NCBI GenBank assembly: GCA_035641315.1 | Contig: DASQUK010000241.1 | Location: 1 to 35,643 of the forward strand | Length of the DNA: 35,643 nucleotides | Direction of reading: 5' to 3' | From: DASQUK01 sp035641315 | GTDB lineage: Bacteria; Actinomycetota; Acidimicrobiia; Acidimicrobiales; VFJN01 | Shown here: positions 24,803 to 32,788 of the stretch, one piece after another | How positions within the stretch are numbered: the first letter of the stretch is position 1 | Layout: each line of letters opens with the position of its first letter | Program-made: the position numbers and the translations under genes | Notes under the pieces: model-generated | Database searches by the model: none | What the model saw: the letters and a program-made list of their open reading frames with translations, nothing else | What the model was told of the DNA's origin: nothing

Positions 24803-26217
24803 TGGGAGATCTCGACGGTCGTCGTGGCTCCGGATTCGAGCTCGACCACGAGCTCGTCGCAGCCGTCGTCGGCCGGTTCCGAGCGCAGGTCCACCGCGCC
24901 CGGGAGCCGATCGCGCGCCTCGACCGTCACCGGCTCGCTCTCACCGGCCCATGCGGGAAACACGAAGATGTCGCCGCTCGCCGGGCGCAGCAGCGCCGGG
25001 GTGGCCTGGCCGTCGCAGTCCCAGTCGCCGACGGCGACGACGTCGCCCGGCTCGCCCAACGTCCAGCGGGCGGGGCCGGCCGAGACGGTGCCGCCGTCGA
25101 TCACCAGCCCCTCGGGGCACCCGTCGCCGTCGACGTCGGCGGCCGGAGCCGCGGCCGCCGGGCATCCCGCGGCAGCCGGCACCGTTGCCGGCCCGTCCTC
25201 GGGATGGGCAGCCGAACCCGGCCGGCCCCAGCCGCCGACGACGACCGCGCCGGCCGCCACTACGACGGCCGCCAGCGCGCCGGAACTGGCTGCCATCCGG
25301 AGACGGGAGCCGTGCCCATTTCGAGCCCCTTCTCCAGCCGGCGCGGCGGGCGCGAGCGCCGCATCGGTCGGCGCCTCGTCCCAGGGCCAGGTCGGATCGG
25401 ACGCGGACAGCGGCTCGGTGTCGGATTCCCCGGTCTCCCGGTCGAGCTCGGTCGGGTCATCACCGAACGCCTGGGCCCAACGCTCCTCGTCGGTCAGCTC
25501 GTGGGTGAAGACGAGGTCGAGCAGCTCCTCGTCGGGCGGTACGTAGGCAGATTGCGGCTCGACGGTGCCCGCATCGCCGGCGGGCAGCTCGGCGTCACGG
25601 ACGGCACCGAGGACCGACCCCGCCAGCAGGCGGGCGCTCGGGCGCCGGCTGGGCACGGGATCGATCGCCCGGGCGATCACCTGCTCGAGGGCCCGCCGGT
25701 CGGCGGCGTCGCCCCGCAGCCACGGGAACGGGCGATGACGCTCTGCGGGAACCCGCTCCAGCAGCTCGGCCAGAACCCGGCCAAGCGCCGCCACGTCGTC
25801 CTCGGGCGCGGCCTCGCCGGGATGCGACAGGCCGCACAGCCGGGGACGGCCATCGTGGTCCACGAGGATGTGCGTGCTGTCGAGGCGCCCGTGCACCACG
25901 CTCAGGTCGTGGAGGTCGGCCAGCGTGGCGGCCACGGCGGCGCCGAGGCCGGCGACGTTGGCGACGGAGCCCGTCCAGTTGGAGACCGGGTCGCCGGCGA
26001 AGCGGGTGCGCAGCTCCATGTCGGCGTCGGTGTCGGGCTCGCCGTGACCGTGCGGCCCGCTCAGGACGGCGACGAGCCCCGGGTGCGCGGCCCGCTCGAG
26101 GCGCTCGGCCTCGAGACGGAGCCGAGCCACGTCGTCGTCGCCGGTTGCGGTTTTCACCGCGATGGGGCCCTCGCCGTCGAGCGCGACCCTCACGTGCATG
26201 CTCATAGATCGGAGCAT
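24799..26217 (-). CDS. Membrane pseudokinase with extracytoplasmic FG-GAP-like domain
   Basis: 472 residues in three parts. A kinase-like domain (~7-205) keeps Lys22 (IAVKTA) and His109, but the HRDxKxxN loop is HGRLDSTH, losing catalytic Asp, Lys and Asn, and DFG is replaced by CGL. So it should not phosphorylate. An acidic linker (220-300) and one transmembrane segment (~310-330) follow. The outer part contains DVDGDGCPEGLVI (361-373) and GDWDCDGQATPALL (397-410), Asp-rich FG-GAP/VCBS-like loops that may bind calcium, plus Cys pairs. It overlaps the LysM gene by an ATGA. Start 26217, 26205 (MSMHV) or 26199 are all possible; the TTGACA promoter fits 26205 for a leaderless mRNA. Confidence 0.8.
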   Translation of the reverse strand: MLRSMSMHVRVALDGEGPIAVKTATGDDDVARLRLEAERLERAAHPGLVAVLSGPHGHGEPDTDADMELRTRFAGDPVSNWTGSVANVAGLGAAVAATLADLHDLSVVHGRLDSTHILVDHDGRPRLCGLSHPGEAAPEDDVAALGRVLAELLERVPAERHRPFPWLRGDAADRRALEQVIARAIDPVPSRRPSARLLAGSVLGAVRDAELPAGDAGTVEPQSAYVPPDEELLDLVFTHELTDEERWAQAFGDDPTELDRETGESDTEPLSASDPTWPWDEAPTDAALAPAAPAGEGARNGHGSRLRMAASSGALAAVVVAAGAVVVGGWGRPGSAAHPEDGPATVPAAAGCPAAAAPAADVDGDGCPEGLVIDGGTVSAGPARWTLGEPGDVVAVGDWDCDGQATPALLRPASGDIFVFPAWAGESEPVTVEARDRLPGAVDLRSEPADDGCDELVVELESGATTTVEISQ

Positions 26218-26242
26218 GCTGAAAAATACTGAAAGATGTCAA
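26213..26242 (-). promoter_or_regulatory. Promoter of the pseudokinase-LysM pair
   Basis: On the minus strand a perfect TTGACA (26237-26242), 18 bp spacer, and CATGCT (26213-26218), whose end lies 7 nt before the ATG at 26205. The region is AT-richer than its surroundings. The -10 box is weak. It separates this pair from the TadG-like gene, which ends at 26256. Confidence 0.45.
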
Positions 26243-26255
26243 GGGCTTTATCGCA

Positions 26256-26699
26256 TCACGGCGCCGGACCCGCCAGCGCCGTGGCCGTGGCGCTGGCCGT
26301 GACCACCGTGCCGTCCGGGGCGCCGGGCACCACGCCAGCGAAGATGTAGTCGGCCTGCACCGCCAGCTCGACGCGCACGCCGTCGTCCGTCACGGTCACG
26401 AGAGGCGGCCCCGCCAGCTCCGATGCCAGCTCGCTGGCGGCCACCACCTCCTCGACCACGCTGCGGGTCGCGTCGGGGTCGAGGACGTAGCTGCCCGAGC
26501 GCAGCCGGCCCTGGTCGGCCCCGGCGGCGGCGGCGTCGTTCGCGGCCGCCGCCGCCAGCTCGAAGGCCTGGCGCTTGCGCAGGTGGACGAGCGACATGTC
26601 GACGGCGATCGAGGCGAGCACCAGCACGATCAGCAGGCCCGCCGGCATCAGCATGAGAGCACTGCCATGATCGTCCCGCCTCATGTCGGAACGCCTCAT
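26256..26699 (-). CDS. TadG-like / Flp pilus-associated membrane protein
   Basis: 147 residues: short Arg/Asp-rich N-terminus, then GSALMLMPAGLLIVLVLASIAVDMSLVHLRKRQAFELAAAAANDAAAAGAD, the hallmark of TadG/TadE-like proteins (hydrophobic helix with helix-rich, Ala-rich continuation). The rest is a soluble domain outside the membrane. Start 26699 (MRRSDM) lies in an ATGA overlap with the TadE-like gene; MLMRR at 26705 is an alternative. A membrane-proximal role in Tad pilus assembly is inferred from family. No Flp pilin gene is visible next to it. Confidence 0.76.
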   Translation of the reverse strand: MRRSDMRRDDHGSALMLMPAGLLIVLVLASIAVDMSLVHLRKRQAFELAAAAANDAAAAGADQGRLRSGSYVLDPDATRSVVEEVVAASELASELAGPPLVTVTDDGVRVELAVQADYIFAGVVPGAPDGTVVTASATATALAGPAP

Positions 26700-27193
26700 G
26701 AGCATGCCTCGGCGCTGCCGGGGACGCCGTCGCGGTAGGGGTCGATCAGCTCGGTGTGGGTGCTCGTCACGTCGAGCCCCGAGCCGAAGCCGCCGATCCA
26801 CGGCAGGCTCAGCACCGGCACCTCGTAGCTGGCGGTGAAGGTGGCACGGGCGCAGCGGGTGAACCCCGCCTGCCCGTCGGCCGACGCCAGGCCGGTCAGC
26901 TCCACGGTCGAGCGGGAGCGCTCGCGACCGTGGGCGGCCAGGGCGTCGTAGCCGGCGAGGCGCGCCTCGGACTCCGCGTCGCCGAAGTCGTCGGCCGACG
27001 GCACGTCGGCCTCGACGAAGTGGCGGGTGGCCTGTCGGGCGGCGGCGTCGGCCGCCAACTTCGCGTCGATCACGGCCCAGGCGTTGGCGACGAGAAGCGT
27101 GCCGACGACGAACACGAGCAGGCCGAACGGGATGGCCTCGATGCCGCCCATCTGCCCGCTGTCGCCGCCGCGCCCGCCGCAGGAAGGCGTCAC
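26696..27193 (-). CDS. TadE-like protein
   Basis: 165 residues from GTG 27193, in a GTGA overlap with the CorC/CNNM gene; the open frame reaching 27343 overlaps that gene and is not used. Opens with a Cys/Gly-rich stretch, then MGGIEAIPFGLLVFVVGTLLVANAWAVIDAKLAADAAARQATRHFVEA, a pilin-like hydrophobic helix with a downstream Glu/Ala helix, typical of TadE. The C-terminal part has two cysteines (CARATF and EACS). Pseudopilin role inferred. Neither this gene nor the TadG-like gene is next to cpaB-cpaE-cpaF, which lie 5.6 kb away on the other strand. Confidence 0.76.
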   Translation of the reverse strand: MTPSCGGRGGDSGQMGGIEAIPFGLLVFVVGTLLVANAWAVIDAKLAADAAARQATRHFVEADVPSADDFGDAESEARLAGYDALAAHGRERSRSTVELTGLASADGQAGFTRCARATFTASYEVPVLSLPWIGGFGSGLDVTSTHTELIDPYRDGVPGSAEACS

Positions 27194-28560
27194 GCTCCCG
27201 GCGGCGGGGAGGCGGTCGTGTCGGGGGAGGACGGCGGGCGCGGTGCTCGGTGGGTGCTCACGGCACCTTCCATACCATCCGAGGGCGTGATGCGCACCCT
27301 GCCGATCCGCCGACCCTGGATGCGCTGGGCCGTGAGCTGCCACCCGTCGACCACCACCGACTCGCCCTCGACGGGCACGTGCCCGAGGTGGTGATAGAGC
27401 AGCCCGCCGATGGTGTCCCAGTCGCCCTCCGGTAGCCCGGCGTGCAGCAAGTCGTTGACCTCGTCCAGCGGCGTGCGCGCATCGACCCGTACGCCCCCAC
27501 CGGCCAGCGGCTCGACCAGCGGGTCCTCGACGTCGAACTCGTCGACGATCTCGCCCACCAGCTCCTCGATGATGTCCTCCAGAGTGACCAGGCCGGCGGT
27601 CCCCCCGTACTCGTCCACCACGATCGCCATGTGGAACTTGTCCCGCTGCATCTCCCGCAGCATCTCGGGCACCCGTTTGGTCTCGGGCACGTAACGGGCG
27701 GGCCGCACCAGCTCGGCTACCGGCCGGTCCTCGTGGCCGTCACGCTCGGCCCGCATGAGATCCTTGGCATAGCTGATGCCCACCACGTCGTCGATGCCCT
27801 CGCCGCATACCGGCAGGCGGCTGTAGCCGTTTAGGAGCACGACCTCCATCACGTCGGCGACCCGGAATTCCCGGTCCACCGTCACCATGTCGGGCCGCGG
27901 CACCATCACCTCGCGCACGACGGTGTCGCCGAACTCGATGATCGACTCGATGAGGGCCCGCTCGTGCTCCTCGATCACGCCCTCCTCCACGCCCAGCTCC
28001 GCCACCGCGAGCAGCTCCTCCTCGGACACGTAGGGACCCTGCTTCAGGCCCCGGCCGGGGAGCAGCACGTTGGTCAGGCCGATGAGCGCCCGGGTCGTCA
28101 GTCGTAGCAAGGGGAACCGGGCCAGCGCGCCGACGGGGCGAGCGACGACGAGCGCCGCCCGGTCGGGGTTGAGGACCGCCCACGTGCGGGCGGAGGCCGC
28201 CACCACGAACACGACGACGATGTCAACGGCCATGGCGGCCGCTACGCCGCCGACGCCCCACAGGCGGTCGGCGACGATGCCGACCAGGGTGGCCTGCGCC
28301 AGCTGGCAGACGAGCAGCGCGAACAGGAGGGGGTTGACGAACTGGTCGGGCCGCTCGACGAGGTCGACCAGCCGGTTGGCGCCGCGCCGCCCCTCGGCGG
28401 CGAGGGACTGCGCCCGCGACTTGGGCATCCGCGCCAGCCCCGTCTCCGCCCCGGACAGCAGCATGGTGACCAGCAGCAGCGCCGCGATCGCGACCAGAAT
28501 CCAGCGGTCACCCGTCGACAGGCCGGCGGCCAGGAGCGCAGGCGGTGGCAGGTCCCTCAC
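27190..28560 (-). CDS. CNNM/CorC-family transport protein (hemolysin-like)
   Basis: 456 residues from GTG 28560 in a GTGA overlap with ybeY. An N-terminal DUF21/CNNM membrane domain (~18-165, four helices: ILVAIAALLLVTMLLSGAETGL with the family's SxxE and NP...FALLV), a linker (YVSEEELLAVAELGVEEGVIEEHER), two CBS domains (~210-330, with MVPRPDMV, SRLPVCGEG), and a CorC_HlyC domain (~350-435, AIVVDEYGGTAGLVTLEDIIEELVGEI). Family members transport or sense Mg2+ or Co2+. An Arg-Pro-rich tail (last ~25 residues) is non-conserved. It is the phoH-ybeY partner in many actinobacteria. Confidence 0.92.
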   Translation of the reverse strand: MRDLPPPALLAAGLSTGDRWILVAIAALLLVTMLLSGAETGLARMPKSRAQSLAAEGRRGANRLVDLVERPDQFVNPLLFALLVCQLAQATLVGIVADRLWGVGGVAAAMAVDIVVVFVVAASARTWAVLNPDRAALVVARPVGALARFPLLRLTTRALIGLTNVLLPGRGLKQGPYVSEEELLAVAELGVEEGVIEEHERALIESIIEFGDTVVREVMVPRPDMVTVDREFRVADVMEVVLLNGYSRLPVCGEGIDDVVGISYAKDLMRAERDGHEDRPVAELVRPARYVPETKRVPEMLREMQRDKFHMAIVVDEYGGTAGLVTLEDIIEELVGEIVDEFDVEDPLVEPLAGGGVRVDARTPLDEVNDLLHAGLPEGDWDTIGGLLYHHLGHVPVEGESVVVDGWQLTAQRIQGRRIGRVRITPSDGMEGAVSTHRAPRPPSSPDTTASPPPGA

Positions 28561-29044
28561 CTCCGGTGGAAGCGGTCGAGCAGCTCGCGCTCGCGGGCCT
28601 GCATGCGCGCCGCCTCGTCGGCCTCGGCGTGGTCGTGCCCGAGCACGTGCAGCACGCCGTGGACGACGAGCAGCGCGAGCTCGTCGTCGTACGTCCCGGC
28701 GTGCTCGGGGGCCTGGCGCTGGGCCACGGTCGGGCACACCACCACGTCGCCCAGAAGCAGCGGCCCGTGATCGGACGTCCCGGGTTCGGCGGGCGGGGTG
28801 GCGGCCGGGTCGTCGATCGGGAACGCGAGCACGTCGGTGGGGCCGTCGCTGTCCATGAACCGCCGGTTGAGCCCGGTGATGGTGGCCTCGTCGACGAACA
28901 GCAGCGCCAGCTCGGCGTCGCCGCTCACGCCCTCGGCCTCGAGCACGTTCCGCGCCAGCTCCACCCAGCGCGGGACGTCGACGGGCGCCGCCCGCTGCTC
29001 GTCCGCACCGAACACCTGGACCTCGCCCGCTGGCGGCGCCACCA

Positions 29045-29045
<1 letters not shown>
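28557..29045 (-). CDS. ybeY: Endoribonuclease YbeY
   Basis: Single-strand endoribonuclease for 16S rRNA 3' end maturation and ribosome quality control. 162 residues. HGVLHVLGHDH (129-139) is the zinc-binding motif HGxLHLxGxDH with His129, His133 and His139; also TITGLNRRFMDSDGPTDVLAFPID. Start ATG 29045 shares its A with the phoH stop (TGATG), and its stop overlaps the CNNM start as GTGA. Translation of the three is therefore coupled. Confidence 0.96.
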
Positions 29046-30053
<1,008 letters not shown>

Positions 30054-30055
<2 letters not shown>

Positions 30056-30081
30056 GAGGGGGCCAGCCTAGGCCCCCTCGT
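30054..30081 (-). promoter_or_regulatory. 11-bp inverted repeat around the phoH -10 box
   Basis: Perfect arms ACGAGGGGGCC (30054-30064) and GGCCCCCTCGT (30071-30081), with a 6-nt loop AGCCTA, which on the minus strand reads TAGGCT, a -10-like box. The phoH GTG is 9 nt past the box and inside one arm. The symmetry centred on the -10 box suits an operator that would block RNA polymerase; the binding protein is unknown. Confidence 0.55.
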
Positions 30082-30109
30082 AGCGACTTGGGTGCGGCCG
30101 CGGCGGTTC

Positions 30110-30535
30110 TCAGCAGTCGACATTGGAGACGAACTCGTCCCAGGCGTTGCCGAGCTCGTCGGTGACCGACGTCAGCTGCTCGCGGGCCTCGCGGAAGCTG
30201 GTGTCCTGGTCGAAGTCGTCGACCGTCTCGCGGAAGTCGTCCCACGCCTGCTCCACGTCGTCCCATTGCGATTCGGCGAGCTCCTGGCCGGCGCTATTCA
30301 GCTCGTCGACGTCGTCGGCGAGTTGCTCCCGAACGTCGGCGAGCTCGGGGAGGTCGGTGGGGTCGAGCCGGTTGAGTTGCGTCAGCGTGTCGTCGAGGTC
30401 GTCGCGTGCGCCGCAGACCTCAGATGTGGCCTCCTCGGTGGAGGGCCCGTCGTCGCCGCAGCCGGCAAGGGCGGCGGCTCCCCCGAGGGCGAGCACGGAG
30501 GCGGCCAGGATCCTTACGGGGTGCTGTCGTGTCAT
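30110..30535 (-). CDS. Small acidic lipoprotein
   Basis: 141 residues. Signal peptide with lipobox ALAGC (Cys at ~26), preceded by RILAASVLALGGAA, so it should be lipid-anchored on the outer face. The mature part is rich in Asp/Glu and predicted long helices (DDLDDTLTQLNRLDPTDLPELADVREQLADDVDELNSAGQELAES...), resembling a coiled coil. Two Cys, one near the start of the mature region and the last residue, could bond. No family recognised. Start ATG 30535 gives a clean signal peptide; longer open frames upstream overlap the divergent gene and are rejected. Confidence 0.8.
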   Translation of the reverse strand: MTRQHPVRILAASVLALGGAAALAGCGDDGPSTEEATSEVCGARDDLDDTLTQLNRLDPTDLPELADVREQLADDVDELNSAGQELAESQWDDVEQAWDDFRETVDDFDQDTSFREAREQLTSVTDELGNAWDEFVSNVDC

Positions 30536-30595
30536 GGATGCATGGTCGTCCGCAGCACCCCGCGGGGGTAAACGACTTTGCCGCAGGAGTCCCAC

Positions 30596-30601
30596 TAGCG
30601 T
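30596..30601 (+). promoter_or_regulatory. Putative -10 box of the two-domain LSm-like gene
   Basis: TAGCGT, 9 nt before GTG 30611, with no ribosome-binding site between. It lies in the 75-bp divergent gap with the lipoprotein gene. Confidence 0.35.
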
Positions 30602-30610
30602 GCCGCGCCC

Positions 30611-31204
30611 GTGGACCGTCCATCGGCCGATCGTCCCCCCGAACCGGTGACCGCGGCCGGCATGTTGGGCGAGGGGCTGGCCGCCCGCATCGACCGGTGG
30701 GCGGCCGAGGCCCGGGTCGACGAGGCTGCCCGGCGACGCGCCCGAGAGCACTGGCTGCGCCACCAAGCCGAAGAGGAGGCGAGCCTGTCGGGCGTGCTGA
30801 CCGACGTGGCCGAGCGGCGCACGCCGGTCATCCTGCACGTGCGGGGCGGGCGCCAGCACCGCGGCGACGTCCGGGCGGTGGGCCGGGACTTCGTGGCCCT
30901 GCGGTCGGGGGCCACCGAGACGATTGTCGCCCTGGACGCGGTCGTGTCGGTCCAGACGCGTCCGGGCGAGGCGCCCGCCATTGGCGACCGGCCGATCACG
31001 ACCGCGCTCCGGCTGTCGGACGTCTTGGCCGAGCTGGCCGGCGAGCGGTCCCCGGCGCTCCTGGTCATGGCGGACGGCGACGAGGCCGTCGCCGGCATCG
31101 TCCGCTCGGTGGGGACCGATGTGGTGGTGGTGCGCCTGGCCGGTGACGCCCCGGGGACCGCCTATGTGCCCCTGGGCGCCATCACCGAGGTCGTGCTCGG
31201 GTGA
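30611..31204 (+). CDS. Uncharacterised protein with two tandem LSm/SH3-like units
   Basis: 197 residues from GTG. After a basic/acidic helical N-terminus (~15-60) come two copies of the same unit: residues 59-116 (LSGVLTDVAERRTPVILHVRGGRQHRGDV...) and 135-196 (LSDVLAELAGERSPALLVMADGDEAVAGIV...). Both have a short helix ending R-(S/T)-P, a strand, a Gly turn, a strand with G-D/A-V-R-(A/S)-V-G, a strand, and a final V(A/P)L-x-A-(V/I)-x-x-V. The layout recalls an Sm/LSm five-strand barrel, raising RNA or DNA binding as a possibility. No characterised homologue is known to me. It converges on the small gene at 31224. Gene call firm, function unknown. Confidence 0.75.
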   Translation: MDRPSADRPPEPVTAAGMLGEGLAARIDRWAAEARVDEAARRRAREHWLRHQAEEEASLSGVLTDVAERRTPVILHVRGGRQHRGDVRAVGRDFVALRSGATETIVALDAVVSVQTRPGEAPAIGDRPITTALRLSDVLAELAGERSPALLVMADGDEAVAGIVRSVGTDVVVVRLAGDAPGTAYVPLGAITEVVLG

Positions 31205-31223
31205 CAGTCGCTCGGGGTCAGGG

Positions 31224-31445
31224 TCAGCTGGCCGCCCGCAGCCGGTCGGCGGTCGCTTCGTGGCGGCGGACGGCGAGCAGATCTGCCGTGCGGAAGCTGG
31301 CGACGCGGGTGCTCCAGGAGTCGATGACCTCCCGTCCGTCGCCACGGCGGAAGAAGGTGGTCATCGGGCCTTCTTGCTGGTAGGCGTCGGCGCGCTCGAC
31401 GGTCTCGACGGTCCGATCCCGCAGGATGACCTCGAACGTCGGCAT
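31224..31445 (-). CDS. Small conserved-looking protein of unknown function
   Basis: 73 residues from ATG 31445, 6 nt after a TACGGT box. MPTFEVILRDRTVETVERADAYQQEGPMTTFFRRGDG then REVIDSWSTRVASFRTADLLAVRR: an alternation of strands and a helix, with several exposed aromatic/charged residues. I recall similar short proteins annotated as hypothetical in actinobacteria but know no function. Lacks a signal peptide. Its stop is 20 bp from the stop of the convergent LSm-like gene. Confidence 0.62.
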   Translation of the reverse strand: MPTFEVILRDRTVETVERADAYQQEGPMTTFFRRGDGREVIDSWSTRVASFRTADLLAVRRHEATADRLRAAS

Positions 31446-31451
31446 GCGTGA

Positions 31452-31457
31452 ACCGTA
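31452..31457 (-). promoter_or_regulatory. Putative -10 box of the 73-residue gene
   Basis: TACGGT on the minus strand, 6 nt before the ATG at 31445, a leaderless arrangement. Confidence 0.35.
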
Positions 31458-31508
31458 CGGCCGGCCGCCTGTGAGCTACGAGTGGCGCAACCCTGTGAAT
31501 TTGCGGAG

Positions 31509-31517
31509 TTGTCCACA
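31509..31517 (+). promoter_or_regulatory. DnaA-box-like nonamer
   Basis: TTGTCCACA, the form of DnaA box common in high-GC actinobacteria, in the 154-bp gap between the small gene and the methyltransferase gene. A poorer copy may lie at 31492-31500. No cluster, dnaA or dnaN nearby, so not an origin; perhaps a regulatory or chance site. Confidence 0.35.
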
Positions 31518-31554
31518 GCTGCCAGACGCCTCGCGACGCGCGCCGCCGGCCGGG

Positions 31555-31560
31555 TAGTCT
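31555..31560 (+). promoter_or_regulatory. Putative -10 box of the methyltransferase gene
   Basis: TAGTCT, followed about 20 nt later by a GGGAGGG run at 31579-31585 that could serve as ribosome-binding site for ATG 31600 (spacing rather long, 14 nt). Unlike most neighbours this gene would have a leader of ~33 nt. Confidence 0.35.
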
Positions 31561-31599
31561 CCCCGCCTCGACATCCCCGGGAGGGCTGGGCGAATCCCG

Positions 31600-32346
31600 A
31601 TGTCAGCAGTAGTCGAGCCGCAGCATTTGCGGCGGCGCGCGCAACAGTTGCGCTGGTACCACACCATGGACCTGGGTGCCGGGCTCACTACCCGCGGCAC
31701 CACCGATCCGTCGGTCTTCGTTCCCCGCCTCCGCCTGCCGGAACTGACCGGCAAGCAGGTGCTCGACGTGGGCGCTTGGGACGGCTACTTCTCCTTCGAG
31801 GCCGAACGCCGCGGCGCCGCCCGCGTGGTGGCCACCGATTCGTACTCGTGGGGCGGCCCCGGCTGGGGCAGCAAGGCCGGCTTCGAGCTCGCCCGCGAGG
31901 CGCTCGGTTCGAGGGTCGAAGACGTGCACGTCGATGTGATGGAGCTCGATCCGCGGCGCCTCGGCCGCTTCGATGTGGTGCTGTTCCTGGGTGGGATGTA
32001 CCACATGCGCGATCCGGTCGGAGCCCTGGAACGGGTGGCGTCGGTGACCCGCGACCTGCTCATCGTCGAGACCGAAGTCGGCATGTTGCTCACCCGGCGC
32101 CCGGCGGCGGCCTTCTATCCGGGAGACGAGCTGGGCGGCGACCCCAGCAACTGGTGGGCCCCCAACCCGGCGGCGGTCGTCGGCATGTTGCGCACCGTCG
32201 GTTTCCGCCAAGCCGACGTCGTGTGGAAGCGGGGACTGCCACGGCGCGTGGCGGGGTGGGTGCGCAACAAGTCGCGGGGCCGTTCGGACATGAGCCTGCT
32301 CGAGGCCATGCAGCGCTTCCGCTTCGTGTTCCACGCCCGCCGCTAG
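31600..32346 (+). CDS. CmoB-like SAM-dependent methyltransferase
   Basis: 248 residues. Class I Rossmann methyltransferase with VLDVGAWDGYFSFEAER (54-70) as the SAM-binding motif I and VVATDSYSW as motif II. The QLRWYHTMDLG beginning and LGGMYHMRDPVGAL match the DUF1698/CmoB-type group. E. coli CmoB modifies tRNA wobble uridine with carboxy-SAM, but this protein is shorter and lone; many relatives act on small molecules or sugars. The substrate is not deducible. It converges on the HTH gene, with only 7 bp between stops. Confidence 0.82.
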   Translation: MSAVVEPQHLRRRAQQLRWYHTMDLGAGLTTRGTTDPSVFVPRLRLPELTGKQVLDVGAWDGYFSFEAERRGAARVVATDSYSWGGPGWGSKAGFELAREALGSRVEDVHVDVMELDPRRLGRFDVVLFLGGMYHMRDPVGALERVASVTRDLLIVETEVGMLLTRRPAAAFYPGDELGGDPSNWWAPNPAAVVGMLRTVGFRQADVVWKRGLPRRVAGWVRNKSRGRSDMSLLEAMQRFRFVFHARR

Positions 32347-32353
32347 GACGGCG

Positions 32354-32605
32354 TCAGATGTCTTCGTCGCTGCCGCGAGTGGCCGGCTCGGGATAGAGGT
32401 GCTCGAGCTCGCCCGGCTGGATGCGCGAGCGGCCGATGAAGTCATCGACCTCGTGCGCCCGGAGCCGGATGACCCGGCCGAACCGGTAGGCGGGCAGTTC
32501 GCCGTGATCGATGAAGCGATACAGCGTGCGAGGCGTGATGCCGAGACGGCGAGCCGCTTCCTGAGTCGAGAGCCACTGGGTCTCGTCGGTGTTCACGGCA
32601 CACAC
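32354..32605 (-). CDS. Excisionase-type winged HTH protein
   Basis: 83 residues from GTG 32605 (GAGGGAG 5-6 nt upstream; a second GTG is at 32596). The domain WLSTQEAARRLGITPRTLYRFIDHGELPAYRFGRVIRLRAHEVDDFI (11-57) is a MerR/Xis-like DNA-binding fold (helix-turn-helix family TIGR01764). The tail PGELEHLYPEP is acidic. No integrase, att site or phage gene is near, so it is a host regulator rather than an excisionase. It is divergent to cpaB across 183 bp, making it a candidate regulator of the Tad genes. Confidence 0.82.
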   Translation of the reverse strand: MCAVNTDETQWLSTQEAARRLGITPRTLYRFIDHGELPAYRFGRVIRLRAHEVDDFIGRSRIQPGELEHLYPEPATRGSDEDI

Positions 32606-32671
32606 CTTACTCCCTCGTGTGGTGTTTTGGCATCTTTCGGTCTAATTCTCACCCCAAGCTGCTGAGTGCGC

Positions 32672-32677
32672 TAGGCT
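32672..32677 (+). promoter_or_regulatory. Putative -10 box of the cpaB operon
   Basis: TAGGCT, giving a ~105-nt leader to cpaB. Within the leader TCACG-GAT-CGTGA (32690-32702) forms a small hairpin nested in a GCCCTC/GAGGGC pair. No good -35 found. The remainder of 32606-32788 holds nothing more I can support. Confidence 0.35.
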
Positions 32678-32788
32678 GTAGTCGGGCCCTCACGGATCGT
32701 GACCCGAGGGCGCCGGGCGGCTTTGGGGAGGTCGTCGACCAACGCATGCTGGGGCAAGCGACACGAGGCGTGACGCCATGGTGACCGC

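Noticed and set aside
31201..31451. Plus-strand reading frames opposite the 73-residue gene
   Set aside because: Their Arg/Ser-rich text has no family pattern; the minus-strand frame has a clean start with a promoter box.
31486..31520. Replication origin
   Set aside because: Only one good DnaA nonamer, no AT-rich unwinding region and no dnaA/dnaN/gyrase genes.
32354..32605. Phage excisionase and an integrated element
   Set aside because: There is no integrase, attachment-site repeat or phage gene anywhere in the window, so a chromosomal regulator is the better reading.
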